DNA of 64,000 bases from Eleusine coracana subsp. coracana (lineage: Eukaryota; Streptophyta; Magnoliopsida; Poales; Poaceae). The notes under the pieces were generated by a model. The model was not told the origin of the DNA. It saw nothing but the letters and a program-made list of their open reading frames with translations, and searched no databases. The stretch lies in NCBI GenBank assembly GCA_032690845.1, contig CM064430.1:6186949-6250948 (forward strand), written 5' to 3'. Shown here in pieces: positions 1 through 11,105 of this stretch. A program made the translations under genes and the position numbers. Within the stretch, counting starts at the first letter, position 1, and each line of letters starts with the position of its first letter.

Positions 1-585
1 GTTGTGTCTACAAGGAATACGAGAAACATATATATTAAACAAGTAATACCTTTTTTTCCATCCTGCCTCACCCATTTAAATGGAGGTATACCATGCTTCC
101 TGGAGAGAAATAAGCACCAAATGATCCCAAGTGCACACAATACGTAGGCTTCAGAGGCATTTGGAGAAGATATTGATGGCAAATACCTGACAGCTTAGTT
201 GAAAGCGAAGGATGAGTGATCTTCACAAGACTGTTGCTGCTGCTCAGTGTTCAACCAGCAACATGTGTTGGCGTTACTCCTGGCCGTGGCTCATGGCACT
301 TCGGTTCAGTCGTTTCAGCATATGAATGTGAAACTGATGAGTTATCATCCGTTGGTATATATCCATGTGCTGAGTGCAGGCGTTTCTTTGCTTGTAATAA
401 TCACCATTTAGTAGAGCAATCTTCTGATCACTCTACATTCTATTTATAGCTAAATCTAGAACCTATATCGAGTGAGCAAGTATGCTATTCCAGTAATTCA
501 ATACAAACATTTGCTCTATATCTAAGTTTTGTGTGTCTGTATAGGATCATGTACTTGTGCATGTAATTCTGGATGATTATCAACA
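1..585 (+). repeat. Probable 5' LTR of a Ty1/copia element (left edge uncertain)
   Basis: This stretch ends in ...TCAACA directly before a tRNA-Met-type primer binding site, which is where a copia LTR must end. A TATA-like CTATTTATAG lies near 440. The window begins GTTGTG, so the LTR's TG may lie one base outside, but I cannot verify this. An ORF at 216-449 has no recognisable domain and is not called. The right boundary is well supported; the left boundary is inference. Confidence 0.45.
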
Positions 586-587
586 AT

Positions 588-599
588 TGGTATCAGAGC
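588..599 (+). other. Copia primer binding site
   Basis: TGGTATCAGAGC matches the usual primer site of plant copia elements, complementary to the 3' end of initiator tRNA-Met. It follows the LTR end by two or three bases and precedes gag. Confidence 0.85.
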
Positions 600-604
600 A
601 CAGG

Positions 605-1110
605 GCTTTGCATGCCCAAGTATCCTCGCTTCCACACAATATCGATCGTTCCCCACGGACAGACCTCACGGGAGAGCGGCGGAGGGTCGTTCCAGTACCC
701 GCAGTTGACGGTGACAAACTACACGAGCTGGGTGATTCATGTGCAAACTATGATGGAGGATCAAGATGTCTGGGAGGCGATTGATCAACGGACGTTGATG
801 CCGTTGATGCAAGGAAGGACATGGCAGTTCACCGCACAAGGATGGGGCAGGTGGCTCTATCAGTGGTGGCCGTGACAAGAGTCACATTCAGTGTTATAAC
901 TGCGACAAGATGGGACACTACCAATCTCAGTGTAAGGCTCCAAAGAAACAAGAGGCAGTGCACGTCACTGAGGCAGAGGATTTCGAGCCAGCTTTGTTGC
1001 TTGCAGTGTCAGAGGAATTGACACTAGTTCCAAAGGAACTACATGAGATCGTTTTCCTAAATGAGGAGAAGATGTGGCCTGGTCTGAGTCTGGCCAAGGA
1101 TGACACAGAA
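605..1110 (+). pseudogene. Ty1/copia gag remnant with CCHC zinc knuckle
   Basis: Copia gag is the capsid/nucleocapsid polyprotein that packages element RNA in cytoplasmic particles. The N-terminal part reads YPQLTVTNYTSWVIHVQ and then MEDQDVWEAID, typical of plant copia gag. At 892-933 the translation gives CYNCDKMGHYQSQC, an intact CCHC knuckle. Only about 100 codons separate the start from the knuckle, much less than usual, and the two halves lie in different frames. An internal deletion plus frameshift is therefore likely. It is part of a truncated element and cannot give a normal product. Confidence 0.85.
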
Positions 1111-1636
1111 GCTTGTGATACATGGTATCTTGATAATGGGGCTAGTAATCACTGGTGACAAGAAAAAATTTCATGAGCTTGACGAGTCTCTGACAGGAAA
1201 CGTGAAATTTGGTGATGGCTCTGTTGTGCAAATAATGGGAAAAGGCTCGATCTTGTTTACATGCAAGAATGGTGATCAGTGGCTTCTCCAGGAGGTTTAT
1301 TATATTCCTAGACTACGTACAAACTTGGTGAGTCTTGGTCGACTTACTAAGATCGGACATAAAGTTGTCGTGGATAAAAATGAACTCATGGTGTTTGTTA
1401 AAAATCCTTGGCGGCTCTTGATGAAGGTTAAGCGCACACAGAACCGTCTCTATCGAATTGATTTGCAGGTAGCAACTCCAGCGTGTCTCTTGGCAAGGCT
1501 GGATGATCTGGCATGGCTGCGGCATGCACGTCGGCCATGTGAATTTCCAGGCACTTAAGAAACTTGCAGACAAACATATGGCAGCAGGTGTGCCACCAAT
1601 CACACATCCTGACCAGTTGTGCCAGGCCTGATTTTC
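1110..1636 (+). pseudogene. Ty1/copia protease and GAG-pre-integrase remnant
   Basis: The aspartic protease motif is seen as WYLDNGASNH near 1124-1153. It is followed by a frameshift and then the protease body (VKFGDGSVVQIMGKG, YYIPRLRTNLVSLG). The next block resembles the GAG-pre-integrase region (HVNFQALKKLADKHMA) in a shifted frame. In an intact element this polyprotein would continue into integrase, reverse transcriptase and RNase H. Here the similarity stops around 1636 and an unrelated repeat begins, so the element is 3'-truncated. At least two frameshifts break it. Confidence 0.85.
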
Positions 1637-2200
1637 AATGCCTGTGGCGCCTTCTCCCTCCCGGCCCACTTGAAATTCTCTATGCTTCAAACCATGATGG
1701 CGCATGGCTCTTCAATGAAGCGAGACACATTGCTGGTACTGAACCGGGCCTTTGCAAGGTAGAAACGAAAAGGATGCGGTACTGAGATCAGGTGCCAGAC
1801 ACACTGCTGCTGTGAGGTAGACATGTCCTGGCAGCTCCACGTCGCCTCTCATTACTTCATCCTGCCCACGTCGTGTCTCTTCTTTGCCTCAGATCACTCT
1901 GTTATCTGCTGCTGGTTTCTGCTCCCCAAAGACTCAAGGGAGATCACTCAGAGCATGGGGGCACTATAGTCGGAGCCCAGTTCTCTTCCATGCCTTTGTC
2001 ATGGGCACTAAGCTTTTACTTCAAGCAAGCAGGTATCGGCTGTGCCCACCTGGATGCATGCCACTAGGCACTAGTGAATCATCATTTGCAGGTCGTCGGT
2101 AGCCCAGATTTGTCAGGACTCATGGATCTTTGAAAAGCAGGTAGCCAGAATTTCAAGGTGTGCAGATCCACATCAGCAATGTAGTTTAATTATCAAAATT
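1637..2200 (+). repeat. Repeat R, copy 1 (3' part only)
   Basis: The sequence from about 1645 to 2170 closely matches 30841-31835, apart from a LINE inserted there. Shared landmarks are a CTTCAAACCATGATGGC-like stretch, GGTACTGAGATCAGG, CTCCCCAAAG and GGTCGTCGGTAGCCCAG. It abuts the broken copia element, which suggests that recombination or insertion removed the rest. No conserved reading frame was found among copies. The family is not one I recognise. Confidence 0.7.
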
Positions 2201-2399
2201 ATCTAGTCTCATCCTTACAATTTCATCTCGCAATTTCAAAGGATGTCAGATTTGTGGTCTTTGTAGAGTAAATGAAACAACCTCTCAATGCACACAGTTT
2301 TTACTCTCATTTTCTTAGGCAAGACAAAACATTAAATTACTTTATTGAAATTGGTCACATCATACTTAGGATGAAACTATGTCTGCCATTGATATCTAA

Positions 2400-2850
2400 A
2401 TGAAGTTTTACCTGTTGGAAATAGTGTCAACCAAGGGTAGTCGGGTCTTCCTAGCGCTAGCTTAGCATCATCATTGGTGTCACTGGCATCATCAACGTTA
2501 TTTCTCACGTTTTCCTCGGTCTTATTCAATGTTACAATAAGACCCTTTGGTGCCACCTCCATTTTTTATAGTAGTGTTGAGCCCTGGCAACCTCAAAGCA
2601 CGAAGGCCCAATTGTGCTCCTACCAGTACCAATGTCGGGCGCTGCTTACATTAGCAAAGGCCGACAAACACTAGTAAAAGCACCTAGATGGCACTGTCGG
2701 TCCATGATGCCATCAACAATGACCAAGATTGGTACGGACCCTAGTTTTGTCGGTTGCTGATGACATGACCAGCCAAGACAGGTATGGGAAACATCAGTGT
2801 TGATCCCTACTAATGTCAGCAGTGGCCAACACTGCTGACTCTAGGTTGGG
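2400..2850 (+). repeat. Repeat S, copy 1 (follows R in both places it occurs)
   Basis: It is homologous to 32355-32960: both contain CTTCCTAGCGCTAGCTTA, CCCTTTGGTGCCACCTCC, a TAGTGTTGAGCCC stretch and repeated GTCGGT words. A CACTA-like terminus (...TAGTAGTG then TTG) lies near 2566-2578. Homology continues on both sides of it, so it cannot be the edge of a recent insertion. R plus S occur in the same order here and at 30.5-33 kb, so this is a duplicated segment or one longer element. Confidence 0.6.
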
Positions 2851-2859
2851 GCATAGTAC

Positions 2860-2920
2860 AACAGGTTGTATTCCGGAAACAGGTATATCCCGACGGGTTG
2901 TTCATCTAGAGCGGGCTCTG
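2860..2920 (+). repeat. Gypsy-3-like LTR scrap fused to the Gypsy-1 5' LTR
   Basis: The words GGAAACAGGTATATCCCG and TCTAGAGCGGGCTCT also occur at 28104-28150 inside the 3' LTR of Gypsy-3. They are absent from the Gypsy-1 3' LTR. The 5' LTR of Gypsy-1 therefore starts as a chimera, and its own first ~260 bp are missing. Confidence 0.6.
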
Positions 2921-4014
2921 CGTCAATACAATTCGACGCATCGCCAACCTTTTTCTACCCAATGAAATCCTCGTCTCGCGCGGGCTGCATCGGCTCCGAT
3001 CTTGGCGAGAGACTTGGATTAGTCAACCTTGATAATTCTATCAATCTTGACTAGTACTTTCTCATTAATTTGATCTTCTACTTGTTATCATTAGAATTGC
3101 TAGTTATTCGGTAATTTGATCTTATTGATGTGTTTTATCGACTCTGATTGCAATACTGTCTTGGTTGAAGCTGATCTATTGCAATTTTTGTAGGTTTTAT
3201 AAGTGTTAGTTAGATCTGTTATTCGAGTCACTTTATCTATTTTATCTATAAATAGGTTAAATCTAGCTCTATCTACCATGTTTGAACACTATCTTGATTA
3301 AGTTCGGTCTGTTTGAATTAGTAAGGCTGCATCAATTTCGATCTCTTACTGGGTAGATAGGGCTAGATTCGATCCATTTATAGATAGAGTTGATAGAGTT
3401 CTATCAGGACGTTTAGCCGATAGGTTATCACAGTTCAATCGAGTTTCTGTTGCTTAGATTGATTATATCATTTAATTTGATAGTTGTTTGCCCCCTTTTG
3501 AAATAAGATAGATTTATGATTTTGAGGCATATTTGCAACACCAGCTAATTACATCTATCGACTTAACACCATCGATAGAGCGAGTCTATGCGTAATCATT
3601 GTAGAACTATCAACTCATCTTTATCGATTCTGACACCTTATATCGACTTGTCTAATTGTTTCATGAATACTGTAGGTTTATCGACTCTGGCCTATCGATT
3701 CGATTCCCTATCGGCATCTATAATTTAAAACTATTTATTAAATTAAATATTACCGATAAGCCAATATAATCAGCCGATTAGTATAATTTCTCTTATTTCA
3801 TTTATTCATATAGTGGCATTGGCTGATCTCACGAATAGTGACTATCTGCTTTCTTCATCGGTCTGTTCTTGGCCGGTAACCCACGTCTTTTGATCATTTG
3901 TCTCTTTGTTGATTTGCAGGAAAAATCGACTGACACGTCTTGGTTTCTTGTATTGAGTCTGCACTGGAGTTAAGCAAATCTCCTAGGTCACATGTAGCGA
4001 TTTTCGTATCAACA
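2921..4014 (+). repeat. Gypsy-1 5' LTR (left-truncated)
   Basis: Sequence from GCGTCAATACAATTCGACGC to ...GTATCAACA aligns with the Gypsy-1 3' LTR from about 22917 to 23867. It is about 140 bp longer because it keeps a segment around 3772-3918 that the 3' LTR lacks. It ends in CA directly before the primer-site region. The LTR's first ~260 bp are missing. Confidence 0.85.
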
Positions 4015-4017
4015 TGC

Positions 4018-4039
4018 TTTTTGGCACGCTCAGTGGGAC
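4018..4039 (+). other. Gypsy-1 primer binding site region
   Basis: TTTTTGGCACGCTCAGTGG follows the LTR end by three bases. The same kind of sequence (ATTTTTGGCACGTCTGGTGG) follows the Gypsy-3 5' LTR at 26995. I infer it is the tRNA primer site from position and conservation; the tRNA was not assigned. Confidence 0.6.
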
Positions 4040-4061
4040 CAAGAACTTCAAACTTTACATC

Positions 4062-6565
4062 ATGTCTGGACTTGGAATGCCAAAAGACCCTGAAGCCACA
4101 CAACCGAAGAACAATATCAGTGCTGAGCTAAAGAATGACCATGTGCTCCCGGTTGTTAGAGACGATCTGAGTGAAGAAGCAAAAGCACAAGTTGATCAAA
4201 GACTTGCTGAATTTGAAAGCCTTCTGTTGGGAACTTTTAGCAAGATAAGGCATGGCATCATCCAGAAGGGGAAATTACCTGCTACTGTCTTAATTGAAGA
4301 CGGGAGTGACAAGTCACTTGCTGATAAGCCAATAAAAGCTATTGATGAAGAAGCTCTGAGTAACATAATCCACACAGCCGTACACCATGCATTGATTAAC
4401 CAGTCGCCTGTATTGATTAACACATTGAGAACCTTGATTATTCAGACTGTGGAGGGTTGCATATTTGATGATCCAGTTCATGGGCTGGTGTATTTCCGAA
4501 TGTCCGAGAATGTTCCACGGCTACAACTAGAGTACCTACTATACAGCAACCTAGAGCAAGCACGATACCTCCTGCTGCAAGTTCAGGTCAAACACCTTTA
4601 GAGAGTACTCCACCTTTGAAGAATGCTGATACTAGTGCAACAGAAAAAACACCCCGCAGGATAGTATTGCAAAGAACTACTCCACAGACGCAGCTACGGC
4701 ACTATAGACAGGAGAACACAGAACCAAATGTGGCATACAGTATTGCACCTAATATTGAGCCGAGTATGTTTGGAATTCCATCGTCATCTACACTACCAGG
4801 AGAATTAGGAGGCCAACATATAGTTGTTAATTTTGGCGCACAAATGCCAGCATCTGGTCCCACATCGACTATCCCAAATGTTAATGTGTCGACTGATGAT
4901 TGAGCTTCGAAGATTGCTGAAGTGATGAGGGACAGTTTGGACTGAAGCCAAAGCAGCAAACATACATGTATCGACCTCCGTATCTTACAAGCTATGATTT
5001 GATTCCTATGCCAAGTTGATATAGGCCACCAGAGTTCACTAAGTTCACTGAACAAGATAATACTACTACAGTTGAGCATATCAGCCAATTTTCAGTGCAA
5101 TGTGGAGAAGCTAGTAATATTGAGCATTGAAGATCTGACTGTTTTCGTTGTCCTTGTCTATATTGGCGTTTTCTTAGTTTGCATCGTTGCCCCCAAATTC
5201 AGTTATTACTTGGGCTGATCTCGAACAAAAGTTCCATAAATACTTCTTCGCTGAAACTAGGGAGTTGAGGTTGTCGCACATGATTGCTATAAGACAGAAG
5301 GTTGGGGAGTCTGTGCATGATTATGTGCAGAGATTCAGAGATGTACATAGGTGTTTCAGCTTATAATTAACTAATATATAGATGGCGGGGATAGCATTCA
5401 ATGGATTAGTTACACCTCTAAGGGAAAACTTTCCCTCGGCCGAGTTTGAAAGCCTTTCCCAGTTGTTGTAGAAAGTGTCTATTCAGGAGAATCTGACTTA
5501 AGGGGCACGTTCAAGACCGATTCAAGTCAACTACAATGATTATGAGTCTAAGTCTGACGAAGATGCTGAAGAATTTAATATGGCTGAGTGAACTATAAAT
5601 AAGAATGTGTTGTCGTGCCCATGGGTGAAATAGAATGAGCCAGAAGAAAAGTATGATTTTAATATCACCAGGGCAGATAAGATATTCGATATCTTATTAC
5701 AAAAAAAGCACATCCAATTGCCATCCAATCATGCGATACCTCCTGCTGAAGAATGGAAGAAGATGAGGTATTGTAAGTGGCACAATTCGCCCTCTCATAA
5801 TACTAATGACTGCAAGGTGTTCAGAAGACAAATTCAAATAGCAATTGTGCAGGGAAAGATAAAATTCAGCAAAATTGCTAGATTGATGGACATCCTTTCC
5901 CTACAAATGTCAACATGGCTGGTATCGACAATGTGGATGCATTCAATAAGAGGTACCAGAAAAAGAGAGACAGGGAAGTGAAGGAGTCACAGTTTGATCC
6001 ACATTGGGAGTGTCCATTCTTTCAATACTATTGGGATCATAATATGAAACTGCCATCAATCAATAATTGTCCTGGATGCAGTAGGCGCACAGATCAGATG
6101 TATAGAGAAGCTACAACAAGTCATCGACACCAGCATCGTGTAAATGACTCCAAAGAGTCAATGGTGGGATCAGCCGATCGACATCAGAGGGTTTTTGTGT
6201 TTGATCGACTTGGAGCAAAGAAGATGAGTAAAGAGTCCGAGTTTGACAAGGAAGTCGATGAGGAGATGCAAGAGGGACAAGAGCAAGCTGATCAGTGGTG
6301 CCCATCTAGTATTTTCTCTAGCAGTCAGAAGCGCAGGATACAGAGAATGCGTTGCAGGCAGATAAGGGCTGACAAATATTATTATGATGAAGATGATGAT
6401 CGGCCATCGAAGAAAGTCTGGAGGCCAAAGGTGAAATCGCAAATACAAGCAACAAGTGCTACAGTGAGTATGGTGATGATATTGCCTCAAGAGTTTATGG
6501 CCTCGGAGGAAGAATTTATGGCTTCAGAAGAAGAGTTGTTTGCTGTTGAAGAAAGTGAATTTTAA
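4062..6565 (+). pseudogene. Gypsy-1 gag (degenerate)
   Basis: Gag forms the particle shell and binds element RNA. The likely start is ATG 4062 (MSGLGMPKDPE), shortly after the primer site. The reading frame is open to 4599, shifts to 4616-4903, then decays through several stops across 4910-5700. A recognisable stretch resumes at 5718 with a knuckle-like CKWHNSPSHNTNDCKVF. A charged region (5915-6565, rich in DEED and EEE) leads into protease. The capsid part is recognisable only in fragments because of frameshifts. No functional product is expected. Confidence 0.75.
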
Positions 6566-6599
6566 CTTATATTTGATTCTCAGCAAGCAGTATTTGATA

Positions 6600-7240
6600 A
6601 ACCGGATGAGTCTAGACATCGGCACTTAAAGGCTATGTACTTAAAAGGTTTTGTTAATGGGATGCCGATGGGAAATATGATGGTCGATGGAGGTGCTGTA
6701 GTGAATATCATGCCGATCACTACTGTCAGAAAATTGGGAAAGACTGAAGACGATTTGATTGATACAAATATATTCTGAGAGATTATGGTGGTCATACTGC
6801 AACAGCCAAAGGACTCTTGAATGTGGAGATCACAATTGGCAGTAAAACTTTGCTGGTTACTTTCTTTGTGATTGATGGAAAGGGAACCTATAGCCTTCTG
6901 CTAGGACGTGATTGGATACATGATAATTGTTGTATTCCATTGACAATGCACCAGTCTCTGGTCCAATGGATTGGTGATCAAGTGGAGGTAATCCCGGCCG
7001 ATGAAATCGTGAATGTCGCATCGACCAATTTAGTACCATGGCACATGGATGATATGGAGTGTTTGTCTGGCAAGATCTATGATGAGGATTATGTCAAAAT
7101 TATCACTCAAGGTCTTGAGGTAGTGGATCAATCAAATTTTAAATTATTTCTCTGGCAGGCACCCCAATGGAATTTGCAGAAGATGGGAAGTTGGAAAAAG
7201 GATTCATGTCGGCTGATGAGCTATAGGAAGTTGATATAGG
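6600..7240 (+). pseudogene. Gypsy-1 aspartic protease (degenerate)
   Basis: The translation gives MVDGGAVVNIMP around 6680-6715, matching the retropepsin active-site region. The usual D-S/T-G triad reads DGG here. A stop falls at about 6778. The frame resumes at 6817-7239 with LLGRDWIHDN and CIPLTMHQSLVQW, the conserved C-terminal part of gypsy proteases. Protease would release the gag and pol proteins. The altered triad and the stop make activity very unlikely. Confidence 0.8.
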
Positions 7241-7249
7241 AGACGGTGA

Positions 7250-7656
7250 CAAACCAAGATCGATATTTATCAGTAAGAGGTTAGATGAAGATTTTAATGT
7301 TGAATTATTAAAATTATTAAAGGTATATCGAGATTGTTTTGCTTGGGATTATTCTGAGATGTCCGGTCTAAACCAATCCATAGTCGAGCATCAGTTGCCC
7401 ATCAAATCTGGATATCGACCTTATAAGCAACCCCCAAGAAGAATTGATCCAAAAAATTATGATGATGTCAAGGCTGAAATTACCAAGTTATATGATGCCA
7501 AGTTTATTAGGCCTTGCCGATATCCAGAGTAGGTTTCAAATATTGTATTTGTTTTCAAGAAGTGTGGCAAGTTGACAGTCTGTATTGACTTTCACCCATT
7601 GAATAGAGCTACACTGAAAGACAACTACTCGATGCCGATAGCAGATCTTCTAGCTG
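7250..7656 (+). pseudogene. Gypsy-1 reverse transcriptase, N-terminal part (left of insertion)
   Basis: Motifs EHQLPIKSGYRPYKQPPRRI, KAEITKLYDAKFIRPCRYPE and VCIDFHPLNRATLKDNY mark the finger and palm start of a gypsy reverse transcriptase. In the PE-stop-VSN block a tryptophan-type codon became a stop. The similarity breaks exactly at 7656, where the Gypsy-2 LTR begins, and resumes in frame after the second target duplication at 19019. The break is thus an insertion, not decay. Confidence 0.9.
7652..7656 (+). repeat. Target site duplication, left (AGCTG)
   Basis: Five bases before the Gypsy-2 5' LTR; the partner at 19014-19018 reads AGTTG (one mismatch). Five-base duplications are normal for LTR retrotransposon integrase. 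Collapsing the pair restores continuity of the host reverse transcriptase frame. Confidence 0.9.
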
Positions 7657-8067
7657 TGTGGGATATATGTACCCAGGATACCTAACCCCTCGGCTATATG
7701 GCCGAGTGGGCCGGGGACTCGACTATGATATATTTGGCCCAGGAGTTATTTACTTAGATATTTGTTTGAGTAAGCAGCAAGCTAGGTTAGAAGATATGGG
7801 TAGGATCTGTTGTAACCAACTAGAAGATTACCATGTAAGCCTCTGCCCTTCGGATATATAAGGAGGGCAGAGGGCTTTTGGCAAGGCACAGACTCATATT
7901 GGAACCCTAATTCCAGTGCGAACCCTAGCAATACAGAAACACCAAACATGACGTAGGGTTGTTATCCTCCGGGAGGCCCGAACCTGTATAAACCCTGTGT
8001 TCTATGTTCATCGATCTTTCATACTCATATGCATACCTAGATCTACTATCGAGAATATCTCTCGACA
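7657..8067 (+). repeat. Gypsy-2 5' LTR
   Basis: It starts TGTGGGATATATGTACCC and ends ...ATCTCTCGACA. Length is identical to the 3' LTR (411 bp). It contains CTCGGCTATATGGCCGAG, a short inverted repeat, near 7691. Confidence 0.95.
7853..7862 (+). promoter_or_regulatory. TATA-like box in Gypsy-2 LTR
   Basis: GATATATAAG lies about 200 bp into the LTR and is kept in the 3' LTR (ATATATAAG near 18800). It lies between TCTGCCCTT and AGGGCAGA, which form an inverted repeat. Its role as the LTR promoter is inferred from position and conservation. Confidence 0.55.
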
Positions 8068-8086
8068 GTTGGCGCGCCAGGAAGGG
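8068..8086 (+). other. Gypsy-2 primer binding site
   Basis: GTTGGCGCGCCAGGAAGGG begins right after the LTR's CA. This GGCGCGCCAGG-type site is typical of grass gypsy elements. Confidence 0.8.
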
Positions 8087-8116
8087 GTAGCGTTGGGTCC
8101 TACTCCATTAAAATCG

Positions 8117-10266
8117 ATGGCTTTTGTTGACATCAAGTTCCGCACGGGAGATAAGATCCGCTTTGGCACCATCAGCTTTGTGGCCGATCAAAGCGGGGAC
8201 CTCGTCAAGCAAGATCAGGCGACCCTCCTGGTGGTCGTCCCGCCTTCAGATCCAGGCGTCAGCAGAGCTTTGGCGGCCAATCAGACCTATTCAGCCAATC
8301 GATTCCCACTCAGCCTCAACAACATGGCGACGACTCTCTAAATGGAAACCCTACTGGGCCCTTGCTCAACGTTGCTCATAACAAACCGATCAATGACCTT
8401 GGCCGACTTGGACCTGACTGCGGTCGATCTCCCGGCTTTTCATATGGATCAGTCGGATGAAGATCCCATTTTTTTCTATGAATCGAGATTAGTAGCAACA
8501 ATCGATCTTGAAAACGAGTCAGTTCTGGACTTGATTCAAGGGCTGAGTGATTTGGAAAGTTGCTCATCGGATTGTCATGCGGTGTTCATGGTGGCACCTG
8601 CCGCCCAAGGAGGCACTAATGGAGAAACATCGGCAGCAGCCGTCACACAAGCAAATGCACAGCCCCGTGGCGGACAGGAAACTGATCCCGAGGATGATGA
8701 CCCGGACGCTGCCACTCCCCCGCTCCGACGGTCGGACGCTCGGCAGGGCTCCCGGGTTGTGCAGAATCTGGACATGGGCGACGTCACCTTAAAATTTGAT
8801 GGTGAAGACGTCTTCAAAACTCCACAGCATAACATCACGGCTGCGGTGGCCCTCTTGAGCTCCATAGAGCCCTTGCTCCAAGTCACCCCAGAGTTGACAC
8901 CTTAGGTCAACCAGTTAAAAGCGCACATCAGGGCTGCGGCTGTACTGGAGATGCATGCGGTGCAATCAACACCGAGTAAGACAATATCTGGGGCTGCCAG
9001 TTCGGTACCCAGCAAGGAAAGAAGGGACCAACAGTGCACGAACCGGCCGGCAACCCTGCCAACAGCATTAAGGTGAAGGCCCATTGCAGACTACCATGAT
9101 CAACATCCGGATGCCAATCTATGCAATGGTATACCGCCACGCGATGCGCAGGTTCGATTGGACAGCTGATACCAAGAGAGGGACGATGCGGCCCGCCTAG
9201 AATACGAGGATGAACGACGCCGTCGTGGTTTCGTTGACGATCAGTACTACGAGTGTAACAACAGGAGAGAGCCACCTAGAGAAGATCGATACCACGATCG
9301 ACGGGACGAGGGTCGCAGCGAGGACAGATCCCGCCAAGAAGCTGGTCACGAGTGGGAATGGACCCCCAAACTCGAAGACTATGATGATGAGTCTGGCATT
9401 CGAGCCTTTACTCGGGAGCTTCAGACCGTCAGTTGGACGGTCGGTTTTAAACCAGTCGGCATTGAGAAGTATGACGGCAAGACGGACCCACGCGATTGGC
9501 TTCACGTCGATTCAACTACCATACGAGCACTCGGCGGAGACAGTTTTGTCATGGCCAATTATTTGCATGTATGTCTAGCCCTAGCGGCTAGAACTTGGCT
9601 CAGCTATGTACCTGAGAATTCAATCAGTTCTTAGGCAGAGCTTTGCCGACAGTTCACCGCCAACTTTCAAGCCACCTTCAACGGGCCATGGAATCACTGG
9701 GAACTCGCCCAGATCAAGCAGCGGGACTGGGAACCACTGTGAGAGTACATCCAATGCTTCTGGCGAGTGAAAAATACCATCCCCAACATCTCGGATGCTC
9801 AAGTTGTTACCGCCTTCCAAGGTGGACTCCGTGACGATGATATGATCAAGAAGATCGGGAGACTCAACGCCGCTGGAGGATTGTCAGCCAAAGAACTCTT
9901 CACTATGGGTGACAAATATGCTGCTGGTAACTCGGCCCTCTTCCAAGTTCACCAGTACAAGGAAGAGGCACCTCGGAACCGTAATCAGTCGGGCCCGTCC
10001 AACTACAGCAAAGACAGCGACAGGAAGCGCAAGCCGGACCAGACAATGGCCACCACGGAGCGCCCCAACCGGAAGAAACAGGTCACTCAGGATGACTGCA
10101 ACAAAATGCTTGACGGCCCTTGCTTGTTGCATGACAGCGCGCACAAAGCCAGGGAGTGCTTCAAGCTAAAAAAAATTTGCGCATCATGCTCTGAAAGTCT
10201 GCATGGACCGCCCCTGGATTCCCAAGGGCGGCAGAAAGGATGCGGATCAGGACAACCAAGATGATG
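8117..10266 (+). pseudogene. Gypsy-2 gag (one frame, several in-frame stops)
   Basis: From ATG 8117 to 10266 the protein stays in one frame, broken only by nonsense codons (8339, 8903, near 9079, 9161, 9634 and 9741). Blocks recognisable as Tat-type gag are KPVGIEKYDGKTDPRDWL (near 9455), the retrotransposon gag region through LCRQFTANFQATFNGPWNHW, then VVTAFQGGLRDDDMIKKI. The C-terminus has the zinc-binding-like series CNKMLDGPCLLHDSAHKARE followed by C. Gag would form the particle. The loss of function comes from point changes, many compatible with C-to-T change of CAG, CGA or TGG codons. Confidence 0.85.
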
Positions 10267-11105
10267 AGAAGGAGGATTTCCAAGATCCCGAGCACGAAGT
10301 CAACTACATCTGCGGTAGGTCTACAGCAGATTCGAAGCGCCAACAGATGATCCTATATAGAGAGGTCCACTCGGTTTCACCAGTGGTACCTCATTATCTA
10401 CGTTGGTCCGAGATCCCGATTACCTTCGATCGCTCGGACCACCCGGATCACATCCCTAGGACCGGAAAATACCCTTTGGTACTGACACTGACTGTTAACC
10501 GGGTCTAGTTAAATAGGGTACTGGTGGACGGAGGCAGTAGTTTAGACATCCTCTTTGTAAAGATGTTCAAAGAGCTTGGCATACCTTTGACCGACCTCAA
10601 GCCAAGCCGCTCGCCGTTTCACGGCGTGATCCCTGGTATGCAGACAGTTCCCCTGGGGCAAATCACTCTGCCAGTGACGTTCGGCACTCGGGAGAACAAC
10701 AGGACAGAGCAAATTACCTTCGAGGTTGCAGACCTGGATTCTACATACCATGCCATCATAGGGCGGCCAGCCATTGCCATGTTTATGGCCACACCTCATT
10801 ATCCGTATATGATGATGAAGCTGCCAGGACTGAATGGAGTTATTTCACTTTGCTCGGATGTTCGGACATCGTACGACTACGACAACAGCAGTTGTGAATT
10901 GACAGAGAAGAAGGTGGCGGCATCAGAACTGGCCGAGTTGAAGGCAGCAATCGCAACGATGGAGGAGGCCATGCTCGACTCACCACCCAAGAAGATGCTA
11001 AAGGCCACGGTACAGATGGAAGCCATGGACTCTAAGAAGATTTACCTAGATGATAATGATGTATCCAAGACCACCAATATTAGGGTCAATCTAGGCGATA
11101 AATAG
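10203..11105 (+). pseudogene. Gypsy-2 protease region
   Basis: It lies in the +1 frame relative to gag and overlaps its end, so gag and pol are in different frames. NYICGRSTADSKRQQ and SEIPITFDRSDHPDH are conserved lead-in motifs of Tat elements. VLVDGGSSLDILF (near 10520) is the protease active-site block, with DGGSS in place of DSG/DTG. YHAIIGRPAIAMFMATPHYP closes the fold. One stop falls at about 10508 just before the active site. The region would cleave the polyprotein. A stop at 11103 separates it from the reverse transcriptase. Confidence 0.85.

Noticed and set aside
216..449. 77-codon ORF near the left edge
   Set aside because: It lies inside the probable copia LTR, has no domain and ends near the TATA-like region. 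Treated as chance.
2566..2578. CACTA-like right terminus in repeat S
   Set aside because: Homology between the two S copies continues across it and no matching left end or 3-bp duplication was found.
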